Notes under the pieces: model-generated
Told to the model about the DNA's origin: nothing
The model's database searches: none
The model's input: only the letters and a program-made list of their open reading frames with translations
In this document: positions 35,871-48,590 of the stretch, piece after piece
Numbering within the stretch: the stretch's first letter is position 1
How the letters are laid out: every line of letters begins with the position of its first letter
Program-made: the position numbers and the translations under genes
Assembly: GCA_023653785.1 (NCBI GenBank)
Contig: JAMKCH010041379.1
Span: 1-64,000 of the forward strand
Direction: 5' to 3'
Length of the DNA: 64,000 nt
Source: Ophioderma brevispina
Lineage: Eukaryota; Echinodermata; Ophiuroidea; Amphilepidida; Ophiodermatidae

Positions 35871-38800
35871 ACATTTTTTTCTATTTCTCTTTTTTTTCTG
35901 TCTCCCTTTTCTCTCTCTTTGTCTGCCTCTCTTTCTCTCTCCAATTCTCTTTCTCTAGATAGAATGTCATGAATATAAAGTAACAAACGATAAATGACAA
36001 ATTTTATACAGAAACAACAAATCTCTCTTAGATTAAAATTTCAATTGCAAGTACTTGAAATTAGCATTTACCGGAACAAAATACTTCATCAGAGAGCAGA
36101 CGCTTTGCAAGTTTTATTTGATGATGTATATATGCCTGGGATTCTACTAAAAGGATGCAAGTAAGATTTTACCTTTTCAAGCGCGAAATGTCCAATTTTC
36201 AAATGAATCAAGGTTTAAACAGCAATATATTCATGGTAATGCATTATACTATTAACACTTAAACTAAACTAGACGAATGCTTAACCTATAGTAATTCCCC
36301 TCTCTTTCTCTCTCTTTGGCAGCTGCATGTTCAAAGGTATTTGCTTTTGAGATCTCGGAAGCACATACAATAGATCTGTACAATACAATGGCATTTAATA
36401 TACTGAAAATTATTGCAATGATCACGGGATCAAATATGGAAACATCATGAAGAGGATTTCATGTTTTGAAGGCGAATGCATTAAAAAAAGTTGAAAAAGT
36501 CTGATGAAACAGGGCGATTCTGACAACATCTATTAAGTTTACATTTCCAAGTGATAAACCGCTGCAAGGAATAGTTATTGTTCAACCAGTTTACCGAAAG
36601 AATTTCGATTTGTTACTCCTTCTCAAACTGTATATTCAAGAGTTTCATGTCACACGTCTGACAGATTGACTGTTAAAATTGTGTTTGAGAAGAACCAGAT
36701 ATTGACACATGTATCCGCAGTGAGTCAACAGATTTTTTGTCACCTAAATAGTGTGGTAAGCTGTATCAAACACAGGTTTACTGTTGCAAACACCGGTCAT
36801 GATATTGATTTTTCCTTTGAAAAAGCTCGTCTAGCTTTGACTTCGGCGTGACGATCAGGTCTCATCAGATTTGGTCTCTTGGCAAAACATGTTAACTTAC
36901 AGCGGAAACATTTGTCATGTTTTTCTACATCGTACACTCTACTTTTTGACAAGGTGTACTTAACAATTTAGTTTCTTGACTGTTTTAATGCCTGTTTCGA
37001 ATAATAAAATATATGCCAAACAGACTGAAATGTTTAAAAACAATTACTGGATCTAATGCAAGCTGAATAAAGGAATGACATTTGATCTTCCCTTCAAATG
37101 TCCTAGTGGTTAAAACCTAAGGTACTACTTCAGTAATGTATCTGTTCGTTTATTGTGCAAAAAAAAAACACAGGCCAAAGGGCCACAAAATGCAGAAGTG
37201 GGAAGTGAGTCGGCAACCATTTTTTCGATGTTAACTCTAATCATGAAAGTGAACACTTCTCTGTTACCTTGGGACCACTTAAATGTACGAAAAGTACCAA
37301 AGCAGATTTAAAAGTGTCTGATTTCAGTAAATTAATAATTAAACAAAACAAAATAACAACAACAAAAACACAGCATTAGCCCAAACCCAAAACACAAAAA
37401 TCATTTTCATAATACAGTAAAAGTAATACTAAGACATAAAGAAACAAGTGAAGCCAATTAAGACCAATGATTTCTTAAAATAATGGACAATTATTCTGTT
37501 TGCATCTTCTTGTCATAATTTTGCTCTAAACTTATACTTGAGCGCAATTAGACATATCACCGAACACTCGACTTTGAATTTCATGGTCACGAATTGTCGT
37601 AATATATCTGCAAAGAAATTTTATTGAATAATCTACCTTAAATACTGCGGAAATGGTAAACTTTACGGTAATTTTGCTTTGTTCTGAAACACAAATGCAT
37701 TGGATAACGATTAACAAGCATATACATGGCCTACATTCGGCGGTAACGCTTTTTTCGATGATTACAGTTTAAGATTAGTGAATGGTTTGAGTTTTGGTTT
37801 ACAGCAAAATTAAAGATTATAAATAATTATTGAAATTTTAAGCGGAGGGTGTTGTCCCCCTATTTCTGGAAATTGCGACGAGCGATTTCACTCGTTTCTT
37901 AAAATGCGATTTCACACGTTACCTAAAATGTCACCTATAAATATTTCAAACCAGTATTAATTTTCACCTTTGTTGCCATGGTAACCATGTTAGGCCTGTC
38001 AATGGCTATTTCTTTAACAAGCGTATCTCAAACACTGTTTGCCGCTGCTCCATTCCTGAGGAAACCATGTTTTCGAATTTTAGAATAAGCACCCTTTACT
38101 AAATAACTGAAAAACGAAGGAAAAAAAAATTAAATGTCGGAAAGCAATGTTTTATAAAAGGCAGTCTTCTTAATACCTGTGCCAAATCTCACCATATAAA
38201 TTTTTTGGACGCTCGCTTTGAAAATTGCTACTTTGTGGTTTTTAACCGAAATGCGGATCCGTATGCTTTAAAATGTGTGCTACGTTGAGGGCGCTATTTG
38301 CATGAACCGGCGTAATGGTATTTTATGTATAGTATTAGTTATAATTTATAATTTCAAAGTTTGGTGAAAAAGAGGAATTAATTACTTAATTTGACTTGGG
38401 TTTTATCGTTAATATGTAGCATCTTTGTGTTGTTTAGAAAATAAAGAAATACATAAGAAATGTAAAACAATTAGTGTGAACGATATGTAATCTTCAGCAT
38501 TTTATTTGATAATTCAATATAAAACTTTAAAAGGAAACATACCCATAGCCTATACATTTTTTGAATATTGTTAGTAATCACTGGTTAAAACAAATAATAC
38601 ATTTAAAATGTAGAATAAAGTACTTTCTTACCACGTTTAGTGTCACCTCCTATATTTTGATCAGCATCCTAGAGTCGGATTAACCCCCGAAGTACATTAA
38701 AATGTAGAGTTTAATACTATAAAATGTTAATGTGAGTAAGAAAGATTTAATTTACCCCAGTTTAATTTTATGCTTAGTACGACATCGATAAACCTATGAA

Positions 38801-39640
38801 GAATAAAATAACATCAATCACACTTTAAGCCATTCTTCGGGAAGTCACACACGTGACCGAACTTTATTTGCCCCACATGGCAAAACGTCCAATCTAGCGA
38901 AAGTGGATACATTGCATTTGGTTAGATTTGGACAAAACCTAACCAAAAATAATGTTTCCACCTTCGCTTAATGTTGTTCGTTACAACAAGCTTCCACGCG
39001 AGCAATGGCAAACTATAATTAGGACAATGTCTCACACTAGTCTATTTACACGTTTCTCTCAGCCAATTACCGCGCGCCGGTGAGCACCAGTGATAAGGAA
39101 GTAGCGCATAAACATAATGACGCCCACAGCCGGTGCAATCACCAGTGTTGCCAAATCCACGATTTGGTAGCCCAAACGGGCGACTTTTACTACCCGACCT
39201 GCAGGCCCTGTAGGAAATTAGGTTCAAAAGTACTGATTTTGGAAGCTGCAGGTACCTGTATGGATTTTTCACAAAAGTATAATATTTTGGTATTAATACA
39301 AAGATAACAAATGTAATTTACATTCTGTAAAGATACTATATCCAAAACAGGCTTCTGTTGGTAGTAATGACTTCACAAAGTCGAGTTACGTGCATTTCCC
39401 TATACCAATTATGTGTGCTGTGCAGCGTGTATTTTCAACATTCACGTTTCTATGGAGGATGTCCGTCAACTGTTGTAATGTTAGTTGGTTTTTTATGATG
39501 GGTGTGGGGCTGAAGTTTGGTGCCTTATGTACCTTCCAGAAGAATGACCCTTTGTACTTGTATCTACAAAGATCGAGAAAATGTGAATGCTGACAATATA
39601 ACTTTGCAGAAAAAATATACATATTTGAAGATAGGTACTC

Positions 39641-40010
39641 TGAGGCCTGAAGTCTGAGAATGTAAAAAAAGGGACATGGGTCCCAAATACATCATCCGAT
39701 TATATGGCCAAAGAAGCAAATTATGACCCTAAGTGACCCCGAATGTCCTCGGATCTCATTATTAGCCCCTTTGTCTCAATGTATAAGGATAAGTGAATCC
39801 ACCACTGCATACAAAGCTAAAAACATTTTAATCAAAAGTATATACCACATACAGAAGATATGACACCAAGTGACTCTTGAATGACCTTTGACCTCCTCAT
39901 CTGTTACCCAACATAAGACCCCTTGTCTTATTCTAACCACAAGTGTATACCAAAAGTTTGACACACACACACACGGGTGGGCGGACAGACACACACACGA
40001 ATCACACTTC
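39641..40010. repeat. Repeat-like segment with DR1 motif and CA run
   Basis: It contains recurring phrases such as AAGTGACCCCGAATG, CAAGTGACTCTTGAATGACC and GACCCCTTGTCTTATTC-like sequence, ending in a CACACACA run (about 39962-39974). A perfect TGACCTTTGACCT, two AGGTCA half-sites in direct repeat with one spacer on the minus strand, lies at 39882-39894. The internal near-repeats suggest an old dispersed element; its family is unknown. Confidence 0.5.
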
Positions 40011-41888
40011 CATAAGGTTTTTCTGATTTCATCGGACAACCTACAAATGACTGCATTTCTTGTTTATACGTTCATATTTCCATATTTTCGTGGAAGACTA
40101 ATTCATCTAGATTAAAAAAATAAATGGAATTAACTAATTGAATGGAATTACCTTATTCTTACTTTGCCTTTAAATGATTTGATAAAGTAGTGCAGGTCTC
40201 ACGTATATGAATGTATTGCCATAGCTACAGGTCAACTAATGGCAATGTGCCATTAAAAGAGAGCCCTCCAAGCAAAGGTTTTTTACTATCAAAGTTCATT
40301 TATATCGAACAAACGTTGGATCAGATCTGTTTAAGTTACCGAACATACGAGTTTGATTTTGAATATATGCAAAGCAAGAGGCTCTTTGCGCTCACATTGG
40401 GCTTGCTTTAAGCGCATTCACATTCGATACGACTTTGGATTGTCCGTGAAGTAAAATTGTATTAACCTACATGGTAAATGTAGTGAAAAAATTAACTAAA
40501 TTTTCAGATCCATCCCATTTTGGAATTGCGATTAAATATTGATATGGACAATTTATTCAAGTAGTGCGTCACTTCGTAACGGAGGGTGAAAGTCAAAGAA
40601 ATATTCATTCTTGAGGAGACAGTCAGCTGCATACACGTGCATACTCGTGCATGTGTTTATTTCCTGAATAAAACGTCAAAAATTTGTCATGGAGTAAGAT
40701 GAAATTGCATGGGTAGATTTGAAAAAAAGTTCCGTAATTACTTTGACAAATGATAATGATCCCTGCTCTGCATCTATTCGGCAATTTAACTAAGTACTAG
40801 TTTGCAACACACTATCTGATAATCATAGTAATTTCCATCCCTTTCAGCGAAACATGTACACGCTACTTAGTCGGGATCGGATTGGCAGAGTCAATTGAGC
40901 GTCTTAGCTATTTTGACACTACAGAACTGACATCGTCGTGATCGCTTAGCATAAGTGAGCACGATTTAAGATATCTATGGAGCCGAAACCTGTAAAGAGT
41001 TACACAAGATCGCCCTGATGGCATACTACGGGAATAAAAAAATGTGCAATGATTACAGACGACCTTGACCATGATGAAATTACTGAATCATAGATTTGTT
41101 GTTGTTTTAATAAAGCAAATCTAATATACTTCCAAGTGTTGAAAAAAATGAAAGAAATCCTCTGAAAAATAAGCCAGATATGCAAAATTTTGTAGAAGGA
41201 AGAACAGCTCCTTTTTCCTCAATTCCAATGGGATTTATACAGTTAAGCAAGATATTGCGTAATGTACGATATACGGGGTATAGCATTGTGAAAGTATGAT
41301 GACCCTTGCTATTTGTTTAATTGATCTACGAATAGTCATAATCTCCTATTGATCCTCAAAACAAATTAAATGTTCACACGAAATATCACCCAATTAATCC
41401 TGAAATGTAAATGAAGAGGGTTGGGTTTTCCAACCCTACTACTGTAATAAGCTATAGAGGACAAGATAGCAAAAGGTACTAACACTCTCTTAGCAAGATC
41501 CTAACAACTGGGAGATATATTGTTTTCCCGCCGTTGCCTGCAAACATTTGAAGTTGGCGGTTTTGATTTTGTCATATCACTTGCCACATTGGTATAAAAT
41601 AGATTCATTGATCAATCCGTAGTTGAAATCTTCAAGAAAGAAAATGTAACATTTATGAAGTTGACAAAGGCATTATGATATTGTATATTCTCACAAACAC
41701 AAGTAAAATGGTGTGGTATGTAAATCCCATAGGAATGAAAAAAAAGAGGGTGTGTTGCTGATTCTTTCATTTTGTCAACACATGAAATTTATTAGATGTG
41801 TTTTAATAAACACAACATCATGATATAGTGATTGCCTTAAGGTCAAGATCATCTTAATCCTTGCACAATTGTTTTGATTCACGTAGTA
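40011..41888. other. Unrecognised non-coding sequence
   Basis: No gene recognised. A short hairpin GGGTTGGGTTTTCCAACCC occurs near 41419-41437. Otherwise featureless AT-rich sequence. Confidence 0.5.
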
Positions 41889-42715
41889 TAGACCAGGATT
41901 CTCAAGAAGGTCCAAAACTTTCATGGCGTGATCACCCGACCAAACAATATATTGCGCGGCCATTTCCCGTCTATGCTCACGATGTTGTCCGCTTTGCTGT
42001 CACGCGGAAGACCAGGTTGTGTCTGGATTTGTAATATGTTGGAGACTCTTTGCCCTAGAGGACGCAGACCTCTTAACTCACGATAATTGGGAGGGACACT
42101 CAATACGAAACTGATGACCTCCCTAGCCGAATGAGGAAATATAAAGACTACTGGCATGGCGTTTGTGAATTGAAGCTTCGTTGCGCGATACACATAAGTG
42201 CGGACGACCGCTACTCAAAATGCCAAAATACACAATGCAATACTGAGTATTACAGAAAACTATGTTCGTACCAACTTGCCCCCTCCTCATCTTGAAAAAA
42301 TGCAAATTCTTCGTAAAGCTTGAGAGGATTATATGCTATAGAAGCACCGTTTTTATTTTGCAATTTTATCATTGAATTATTCATTATCATGGACAACTTT
42401 TGCATGATACTCTACAGTGATTACAACAGTTTTTCTTTTTTTTTAAAAAAGTTTGGCCTTGAAATGTGATGTGAAAAGATAATTGCTATACGTTTGTATA
42501 AAGAATATCACAGATATTCGCTATAAAAATAAACTTCCCAAGATTATGATACGGTTTGATGCATACAACAAAAAGGTCGGTATCAGGACTAATTTGTCGA
42601 GAACCATGCAAAATTAATGTAGCTTTATCATTTGAAGTCTTGATCGATGTATATTTTTTCTCCACTAATTCAGCCCCCCCCTTGCATTTCATACCCTACC
42701 TGCCAAAAATATTGA
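41889..42715 (+). mobile_element. RTE-like non-LTR retrotransposon, 3' end (copy 1)
   Basis: In the plus strand, RILKKVQ then, after a frame change, KLSWRDHPTKQY matches the SWRDHxTN motif near the end of RTE-type reverse transcriptase proteins. Then CLDL, LCPRGRRPLN and, after another shift, IIGRDTQYETDDLPSRM and WHGVCELKLRC align with the final conserved block (GRR, V-xRDT, DEL). About 500 bp of 3' untranslated sequence follows to about 42715. The identity of that sequence comes from copy 2: reversed, it matches 44937-45355 along most of its length. It is 5'-truncated and frameshifted. Confidence 0.75.
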
Positions 42716-44936
42716 AGAGATATGTTAGTTAATTGTTAACCTCTTCGAGACGGTGTATTCCAAAACGCTTGTGATTTGAGAATTTTGTTGAAAAATATCA
42801 AGTCATTCTATAAATTCAATGAACCGGCACTAAATCATGTCTTTTAAATAAAACAACACTGAATCTAAAATATCTAAGTTAAAACACGCAATTCTTTACA
42901 CTTTTCAAAAATTATGAAGGTGACACCTGCCTTGTTTTTAGGGCGGTGGTGATCGTCAGGTTGGTAATCATTTTCCGAAAAGAATGTTAGGGATAAACAC
43001 ATTAAAAATATTCCTCTCATTTGATGGTTGAAACTATATCACGTGGCATAAAATATTTAAGTTAGTTCCCCAAAAATTTCAGGGAGGCGAAAAATTCCCA
43101 TAAAAAGCAATATTTTCCCCATCACGAGGGAAAAATAGCCGATTGGTTGGACATATTTCCAGCATTGATATCCTGCAGCGCCCGATGACTAACGGTGAGG
43201 ATTGTCTGCCCTGATTAGCGGACCCGACCTTTGGGACACTGCGTGGATCAGATCGTTGCTTAGGGTTGGCGTGTTTTCATTGCACACTGTGCAATTTACA
43301 TAAATTTTTGGACGTCAACATGTAGATTTTTTGTCGGTTTTTAGCTCGTTGTTGAAGAAGCTCGGGAACAATTATCGATGCTGTAGATAATGTTACCATT
43401 AAAAAATCAAATGTCTAGAGCATTCGAAAAACTTTGGTGTGAGAGAGAGTGAGAAGCCGCGATCCATGCTGTTATTTCTAAAATGGTGCAAAATATTCCT
43501 CGGTGACTGGAGGAACGTGGGCCTACTATCGGGAAAATAGTAGGCACACAGTAGGCCCACGGTCTCCTGTCACCTCGAGTAGTTATTTTGCACCATTCCC
43601 TATGAGCAGTCGATTTTAAAAGAGGTAAACGTCAAATACTTAGAATTTTATTTAAAAAATATTTTTTACTTTTTTATAAGACTATGGCTAATATGAGTTT
43701 TATGACACATAAAAGAAAAGAAAGGGAAAGGTGAAAACGCATCATGTTTATCACTAATAGTATTATATATATGCCATTGAGAGTTAATCTGAAAGAGCTA
43801 AAATATAAAGTGGTATTTAACTTTCAAGGTGATGAGTCATCATTTATTTGAACGTGATTTGAATTTTAAGAGATACTGCCCATTTAAAAAATAAGCGCCT
43901 CAAGATTTTCAAAATTGATATTTTTGCTGCTTGGAAGCTTTATTACATTAGCCCCCTCGCCTGAAAGATTAAGACTAAATCAGCGCCCTTATGGATAAAA
44001 CAATCGACTATAATAAAATGCTCCGGTGACCATTTAGTCAGCAGACGACGGAGATAGCGTTTAGCACTGAAAATACACACCGGGGTTGATTCCCATGCAC
44101 CCTGTTTGACCGGTCTTTGACCTTTGTGGTTTTAATAATATCAATGAGTACGAGTCTATGATAGTCATGTAATAGACATATTTGTTGATATATAAAAGTA
44201 CGGCAAAACTTGCAATTCGCCCTATCTTGTTTTGGGTATGGTATTTTATGTGTGTTAAAATAATCTCTATTCTTCCAATGGCCTAGACTCTTATTTGCGA
44301 GCAAATTTTGAAGAAATTTCATATGGAAAATGTGCCAGTGCCGCTTTAATGATATCTGATGCCGAATCACGAATCCTTACAACAAAATAAAAACTACATA
44401 AAACAAATTTTATTAGTAATTTTAGATCAAATTACACATACTTAAGTCATTATACAATCTAGTTGCTAACACTTTCTTTATTTTTGTTTATTATAAACAG
44501 CTCCTTTTAATCCCACGTGCGCAATCAACTTGCAGACATCCATCTTTCCCGATATGTTATGTCAATGCGAAGAATGAAGGTAAAAGAGAGATCATTTACA
44601 ATTCAAGGAAGAACGAATTCAGTCCATAATGTTGTTTATCCTAGCTATCACAATCGCATTTTATTGTAGCTTCACTGTATCTACGATTTTCATCAAAAAA
44701 GTTCTTCATAAACAAAAGTTTCAAAAAACACACACAAAGGATAGTAGGCACATTTTAACCCGTCAGATCGTTAGCGGAGTTGCACTGTGTTTAATGGGTT
44801 GGAAAGACACGATTTCCCAGGCCGGTCATGAATTTGTAGAGTGAGCGTATGATAATATCCAACAAATTCTCAAATCAGCGTATGTAATACACCGTCATAT
44901 AGAGTTACAAATTATAATAACATATCTCTTCATTAC
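42716..44936. other. Unrecognised non-coding sequence between facing RTE copies
   Basis: About 2.2 kb between the 3' ends of the two inverted RTE-like copies. It contains the hairpin element listed separately. No gene recognised. Confidence 0.5.
43482..43597. mobile_element. 116-bp hairpin (MITE-like) element
   Basis: The ends AATGGTGCAAAAT and ATTTTGCACCATT are inverted repeats. Pairing continues through CCTCGGTGACTGGAGGA / TCTCCTGTCACCTCGAG-like sequence to GTGGGCCTACTAT / AGTAGGCCCAC around a small loop. No ORF. Confidence 0.75.
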
Positions 44937-47640
44937 ATATGGCAGTATGGTATGAAATGCAAAGCTGAGTTAGTAGAGAAAATCTATCAAGACTCTTTCA
45001 ACGGATCAACGCTAGCATTAATTTTGGCATGGTATCTCTACAAATTATTTCCTGATAAGCACCCTCTGTTGTATGCATTTCCCTTCTCATTAATCTTGGG
45101 AGGTTTATTTACAGGCAATAGATGTGATAGTCTTTTTTTTACAAACGTATAATTTCCGTTTCAAGGCAACTTCTTTTAAAAAGAAATGTTGTCATCACGG
45201 TAGAGTATCAGTGCAAAAGGTATCCTTGTAGTGAAAAAAAAAATCAATATAATGAATAAAACGGAGCGTTGATAGAATAGAACCCTCAAGCTTTACGAAG
45301 TATTGAATTTATTTAATATGCGAGGGCGGGGCACTTGGTACGACATTATTTCTGTTAAATTCAAGTGGTTTAATTTTGTGCAATGGTCGGGGAAAACCCT
45401 TTTGAACAGGTGGTCAGCTTTTATTCCGAAAGTCCCCATATTCTGATCCGAAAACTAGTCCTATTACCTTGAGGATATTACTTTGATGTAATCGATTTAA
45501 TCAATGATTTCATATCTAGTTGTTTTAAATCACTGATCTAAATCAAGACTTTGAATGTTCAATAATAGGAAGGAAAAAATCTAAAATTTTTTGTTGCTGA
45601 CATAATGATGTCAGAGTAAAATAGTAATCATGACATTAGGAACTATAGCAAATAACAAAAGCAAACCTTGGAAAGAAGATTTATACGATATTAACAAATG
45701 AAAATAAAAAAAATCGATTCAAATAAACAATTAATCGCTTAAATATAAAAAAAACCACTTTTAATTCTTGTTTTTATTTTAAAATAAAACCCGGCTTGAG
45801 GATTAGCTATATGACGAAAATTTACATAATGTCCGCAAGGTCAGAATATTTGTAAAGTCATTTGTATATTTGTTATCATCCTCATCATCATCATCATCTA
45901 TAGTAGTTTTCAAATTACGTGAGACTCCTTGCATTATTGGAACGTGGGAATTTATATGGGGTTCAATCCCCGGCCATGAGAGACTAGACCTTTGTTGCCA
46001 TTACAAAACATATTGGACCATGGTACAAGTTCCTGTACAGAATAGGCTTACTGGAAACCGATGAATTAAGTTATAATGGCGGTGAATGATTGAAGGAATT
46101 ACGCCATTGTTGTCCGTGATATCAAATCCGTTTTACACTAATCTATAAATACAAAGTTGGCCCATTTTGATGACCAATAAAAACTTAGTTTTGTTATGTG
46201 TGAATCGATATAAGAATGCAATTCTCAATGCTGTGAATATTAAGGATTGAATTAGAGTGTCAAAGAGGAAGTTATGTTTCAAATAACAACGTTAATGATA
46301 TAAATGGTGGTGTTTTCATCCTGATACTTCAATTGAAACATCCATCTTTCTTAGGTGTGAAGTAAGGTATTTTAGGTCAACGTTTATTTACTAGCTACAT
46401 TACTACATATTGTATGAGTATAATAAACGTTTTTACCTTTGGCCATTAAAATAATTCCTCTTACCTAGCTCTCACGGTGAATGGACCGACTAAACTTTTA
46501 ATGAGGATCACATTTTGAAATTCACTATAGCCGGCTCGCAACGAAGATTCAATTCACAACGCCATGACAGTCGTCTTAGGACTCATAGGCTAGAGAGATC
46601 CTCAGTTTCGTATTTAGTTTCCCTACTGATTACATCGGCGAAGTTAAGGTGTCTACGCCCTCGATTAGGGCAAAGAAGTTTCCAACGTCTTAAATCCAAA
46701 CACAAACCTAATTCAGAGCGAAAGCACATGACCCACAAACAGACGTTCGGTCGGCAAAGTTTTTTTAGCAGAGATTGCATAATGCCTCCCTTAAATCGTG
46801 TTGGTCTTTGTGATCACGCCATGAAAGTTTTGGACCTTATAAGAATCCTGTTTAATATTCCAAAGGGCCGCTTCTTGTAACTCTTTCTTCATGGTCTAGG
46901 TTTCGGCTCCATAGAGAAGGCTGCTCACAACAAGCTTTAAATCACCTAACTTGTTGACATTACTGATTGCCAAAAATGTTATGAAGACCTTGTTTTAAAG
47001 GATTCAGGTTGTCCATGGCGTGCCGGAAAGCCCTTCTTACTGTCAGTAACATAGGACCCAATGTACTTGAAGTCGCTGACCTCTTTGAATTGTTTGCCAT
47101 CGTTAGAAATATCGGTAGATGTCGCTCATTCTCATTATTGGTCTTGTCTTATATTCGGCCATTGAGAAATAGACCGACCTGTAGCATTCTTTCAGGGATG
47201 TTAACAAGTTTTGTGCATCAGCTAGGGCGAGATGTCCGCTTGATGGTGTGGTATTGGATATGTTGAAGACTTTGTCACCAATCACAGTATGGGTGTATCC
47301 TTGGTGCAGGGCGTCGATGAAAGAAAATCAATAAAGCCTGTACGGAATAATGTCTGTAGATCCCGTCTAACTCTATTTATGTCTATACAGACTTCTATTT
47401 ATTATTTCCTGCTGAAAGTATATGAAGGAGTAACCGAGATTTGGCGCTAAGGTGTCTCCCCGGAGGATTCCTGCCGTTGTTAGGAACTCATTAGGCATCG
47501 GTGTTTTCTCAAAGCTGGATGGATTAGTGGCAATGGCTTTGACAATCTTATCTGGAACACTATAATTCTCAACATATGCAAACGATCTTCCTGCTGACAC
47601 TGTCAAATGTTTTGAACAACTCTACCAACACAATTTTTTT
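44937..47640 (-). mobile_element. RTE-like non-LTR retrotransposon (copy 2), interrupted
   Basis: Read on the minus strand from 47640 downward: FKTFDSVSRKI (motif A, F-x-KAFDSV), NYSVPDKIVKAIA, TTAGILRGDTLAP (motif B, QGDTLAP with R for Q), ADAQNLLTSLKEC, then KQFKEVSDFKYIGSYVTDSK (DFKYLGS block), LKLVVSSLLYGAETWTM, and GRRHLNFADVISRETKYE near 46630. Several frameshifts separate them, and the catalytic YADD motif is not recognisable. The 3' untranslated part continues at 45355-44937, homologous to copy 1. Between coding end and that part lies about 1.1 kb (45360-46500) absent from copy 1. Its 5' side is abutted by the CR1/Jockey-like element at 47640. Inactive. Confidence 0.78.
45869..45900. 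repeat. (TCA)n microsatellite
   Basis: A short run of CAT/TCA trinucleotides; it encodes a poly-serine frame that is not a gene. Confidence 0.85.
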
Positions 47641-48590
47641 TAAAATTTGATTTATTCACGGTATAAAAATAGCCAGCAGGCAGCAATAGCTAAAAACGCC
47701 GGCTTTACAAGTTTAAAAAAAATACATAAATATACATCATACATAAATCCAAGCTAAGAACATAGCAACATAATACAATGGCATGATAAAAATGAATTAA
47801 ATGTCCAGAGTGCAATAGAGCATGTTGATGATGAACGGAATGGTTTTTTTGGTATCTGCTAGTTCTACACCTGGGTTGAGGGAATCGGTTGCTGCGACGT
47901 AGATTATGAATGATGGATCTTTGCTCTGGAAGAAGATGGCAGTGTCTTTCTGAGTTGAGAACCTGCTGGCCAAACTTCAAATTAAGATCGTCCCTACGGT
48001 GGGCGAGACTAGTGATGTTGAGCTCACGAAGAGCAGACTCGTAGTCCTGGTAGTCATCGCCAAGGATAATTTTGCAAGTGCGTTTTTGGATCTTCTCAAT
48101 CTGGTAGCTTTGATGTTTAGTAAGCGCTGGATGCCAGACAGCACAAGCATACTCCAAAATTGGGCGGATTTAGGTTTGAAAAATGGCCAGCATGTCCTCA
48201 ACTGGAGCAGCATATTTGCGAAGAGCATATATCATAAATAAGCGTCTGCTAGCACGAGAAATTATGTTTTTAACATGGATGTCCCATCCCAGGTTGCTTT
48301 GAATTTCCAGTCCGAGGAGTTTCATGTGGTCGACAATCTGAAGAACTTCACCACTTAGAGAAAATTGTGGGAACTGGACAGGATTTTTTAAAAAGTTCAC
48401 ATGCAAAACATGACATTTGGATGGTTTAGGCAGCATATCATTGACCTTACACCAATCATCTAATGCATCCAGATGGTACTGAAGCTGAGAATTGCCGGTT
48501 TTGGTATTAATGATCTCTGCCAGAGTGAGATCATCGACAAATTTCCAACGATCCCGATTGATGCCTTTCGCTCCACGCTTGGAGATCTAG
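47641..48590 (-). mobile_element. CR1/Jockey-like non-LTR retrotransposon, 3' part of reverse transcriptase
   Basis: The minus strand is open in one frame from about 48560 to 47705 except for a single TAA at 48170-48172, where the family has Tyr (QTxIRPILEYAC). It begins with RWKFVDDLTLAEI; FVDD (codons within 48524-48541) is the catalytic F/YxDD motif. There follow PKPSKCHVLHV, HMKLLGLEIQSNLGWDIHV, ISRASRRLFMIYALRKY, IRPILEYACAVWHPALT, QIEKIQKRTCKIILG and LAHRRDDLNLKFG, the usual thumb-region order. A 3' tail with GAATAAATC and a short A run ends near 47640. This is the best-preserved retroelement in the window. It is 5'-truncated within the RT palm, as expected for incomplete reverse transcription, and inserted next to or into RTE copy 2. 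Confidence 0.85.

Larger units (their letters stand above)
34641..39640. other. Long unrecognised non-coding stretch
   Basis: About 5 kb with no supported gene. Simple repeats inside are listed separately. Frames of 60-80 codons (35375-35614, 36666-36851, 37532-37717, 39042-39307) have no recognisable domains. A short palindrome CATGGTAACCATG lies near 37978-37990. Confidence 0.5.

Noticed and set aside
42486..45152. Two similar predicted peptides (42486-42692 minus and 44952-45152 plus)
   Set aside because: Their similarity reflects shared RTE 3' untranslated sequence read on the antisense strand, with stops and gaps elsewhere.
45955..45976. Box-B-like GGGTTCAATCCCC, possible tRNA or SINE
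   Set aside because: A T-arm can be drawn, but no box A, D-arm or matching acceptor stem lies upstream.
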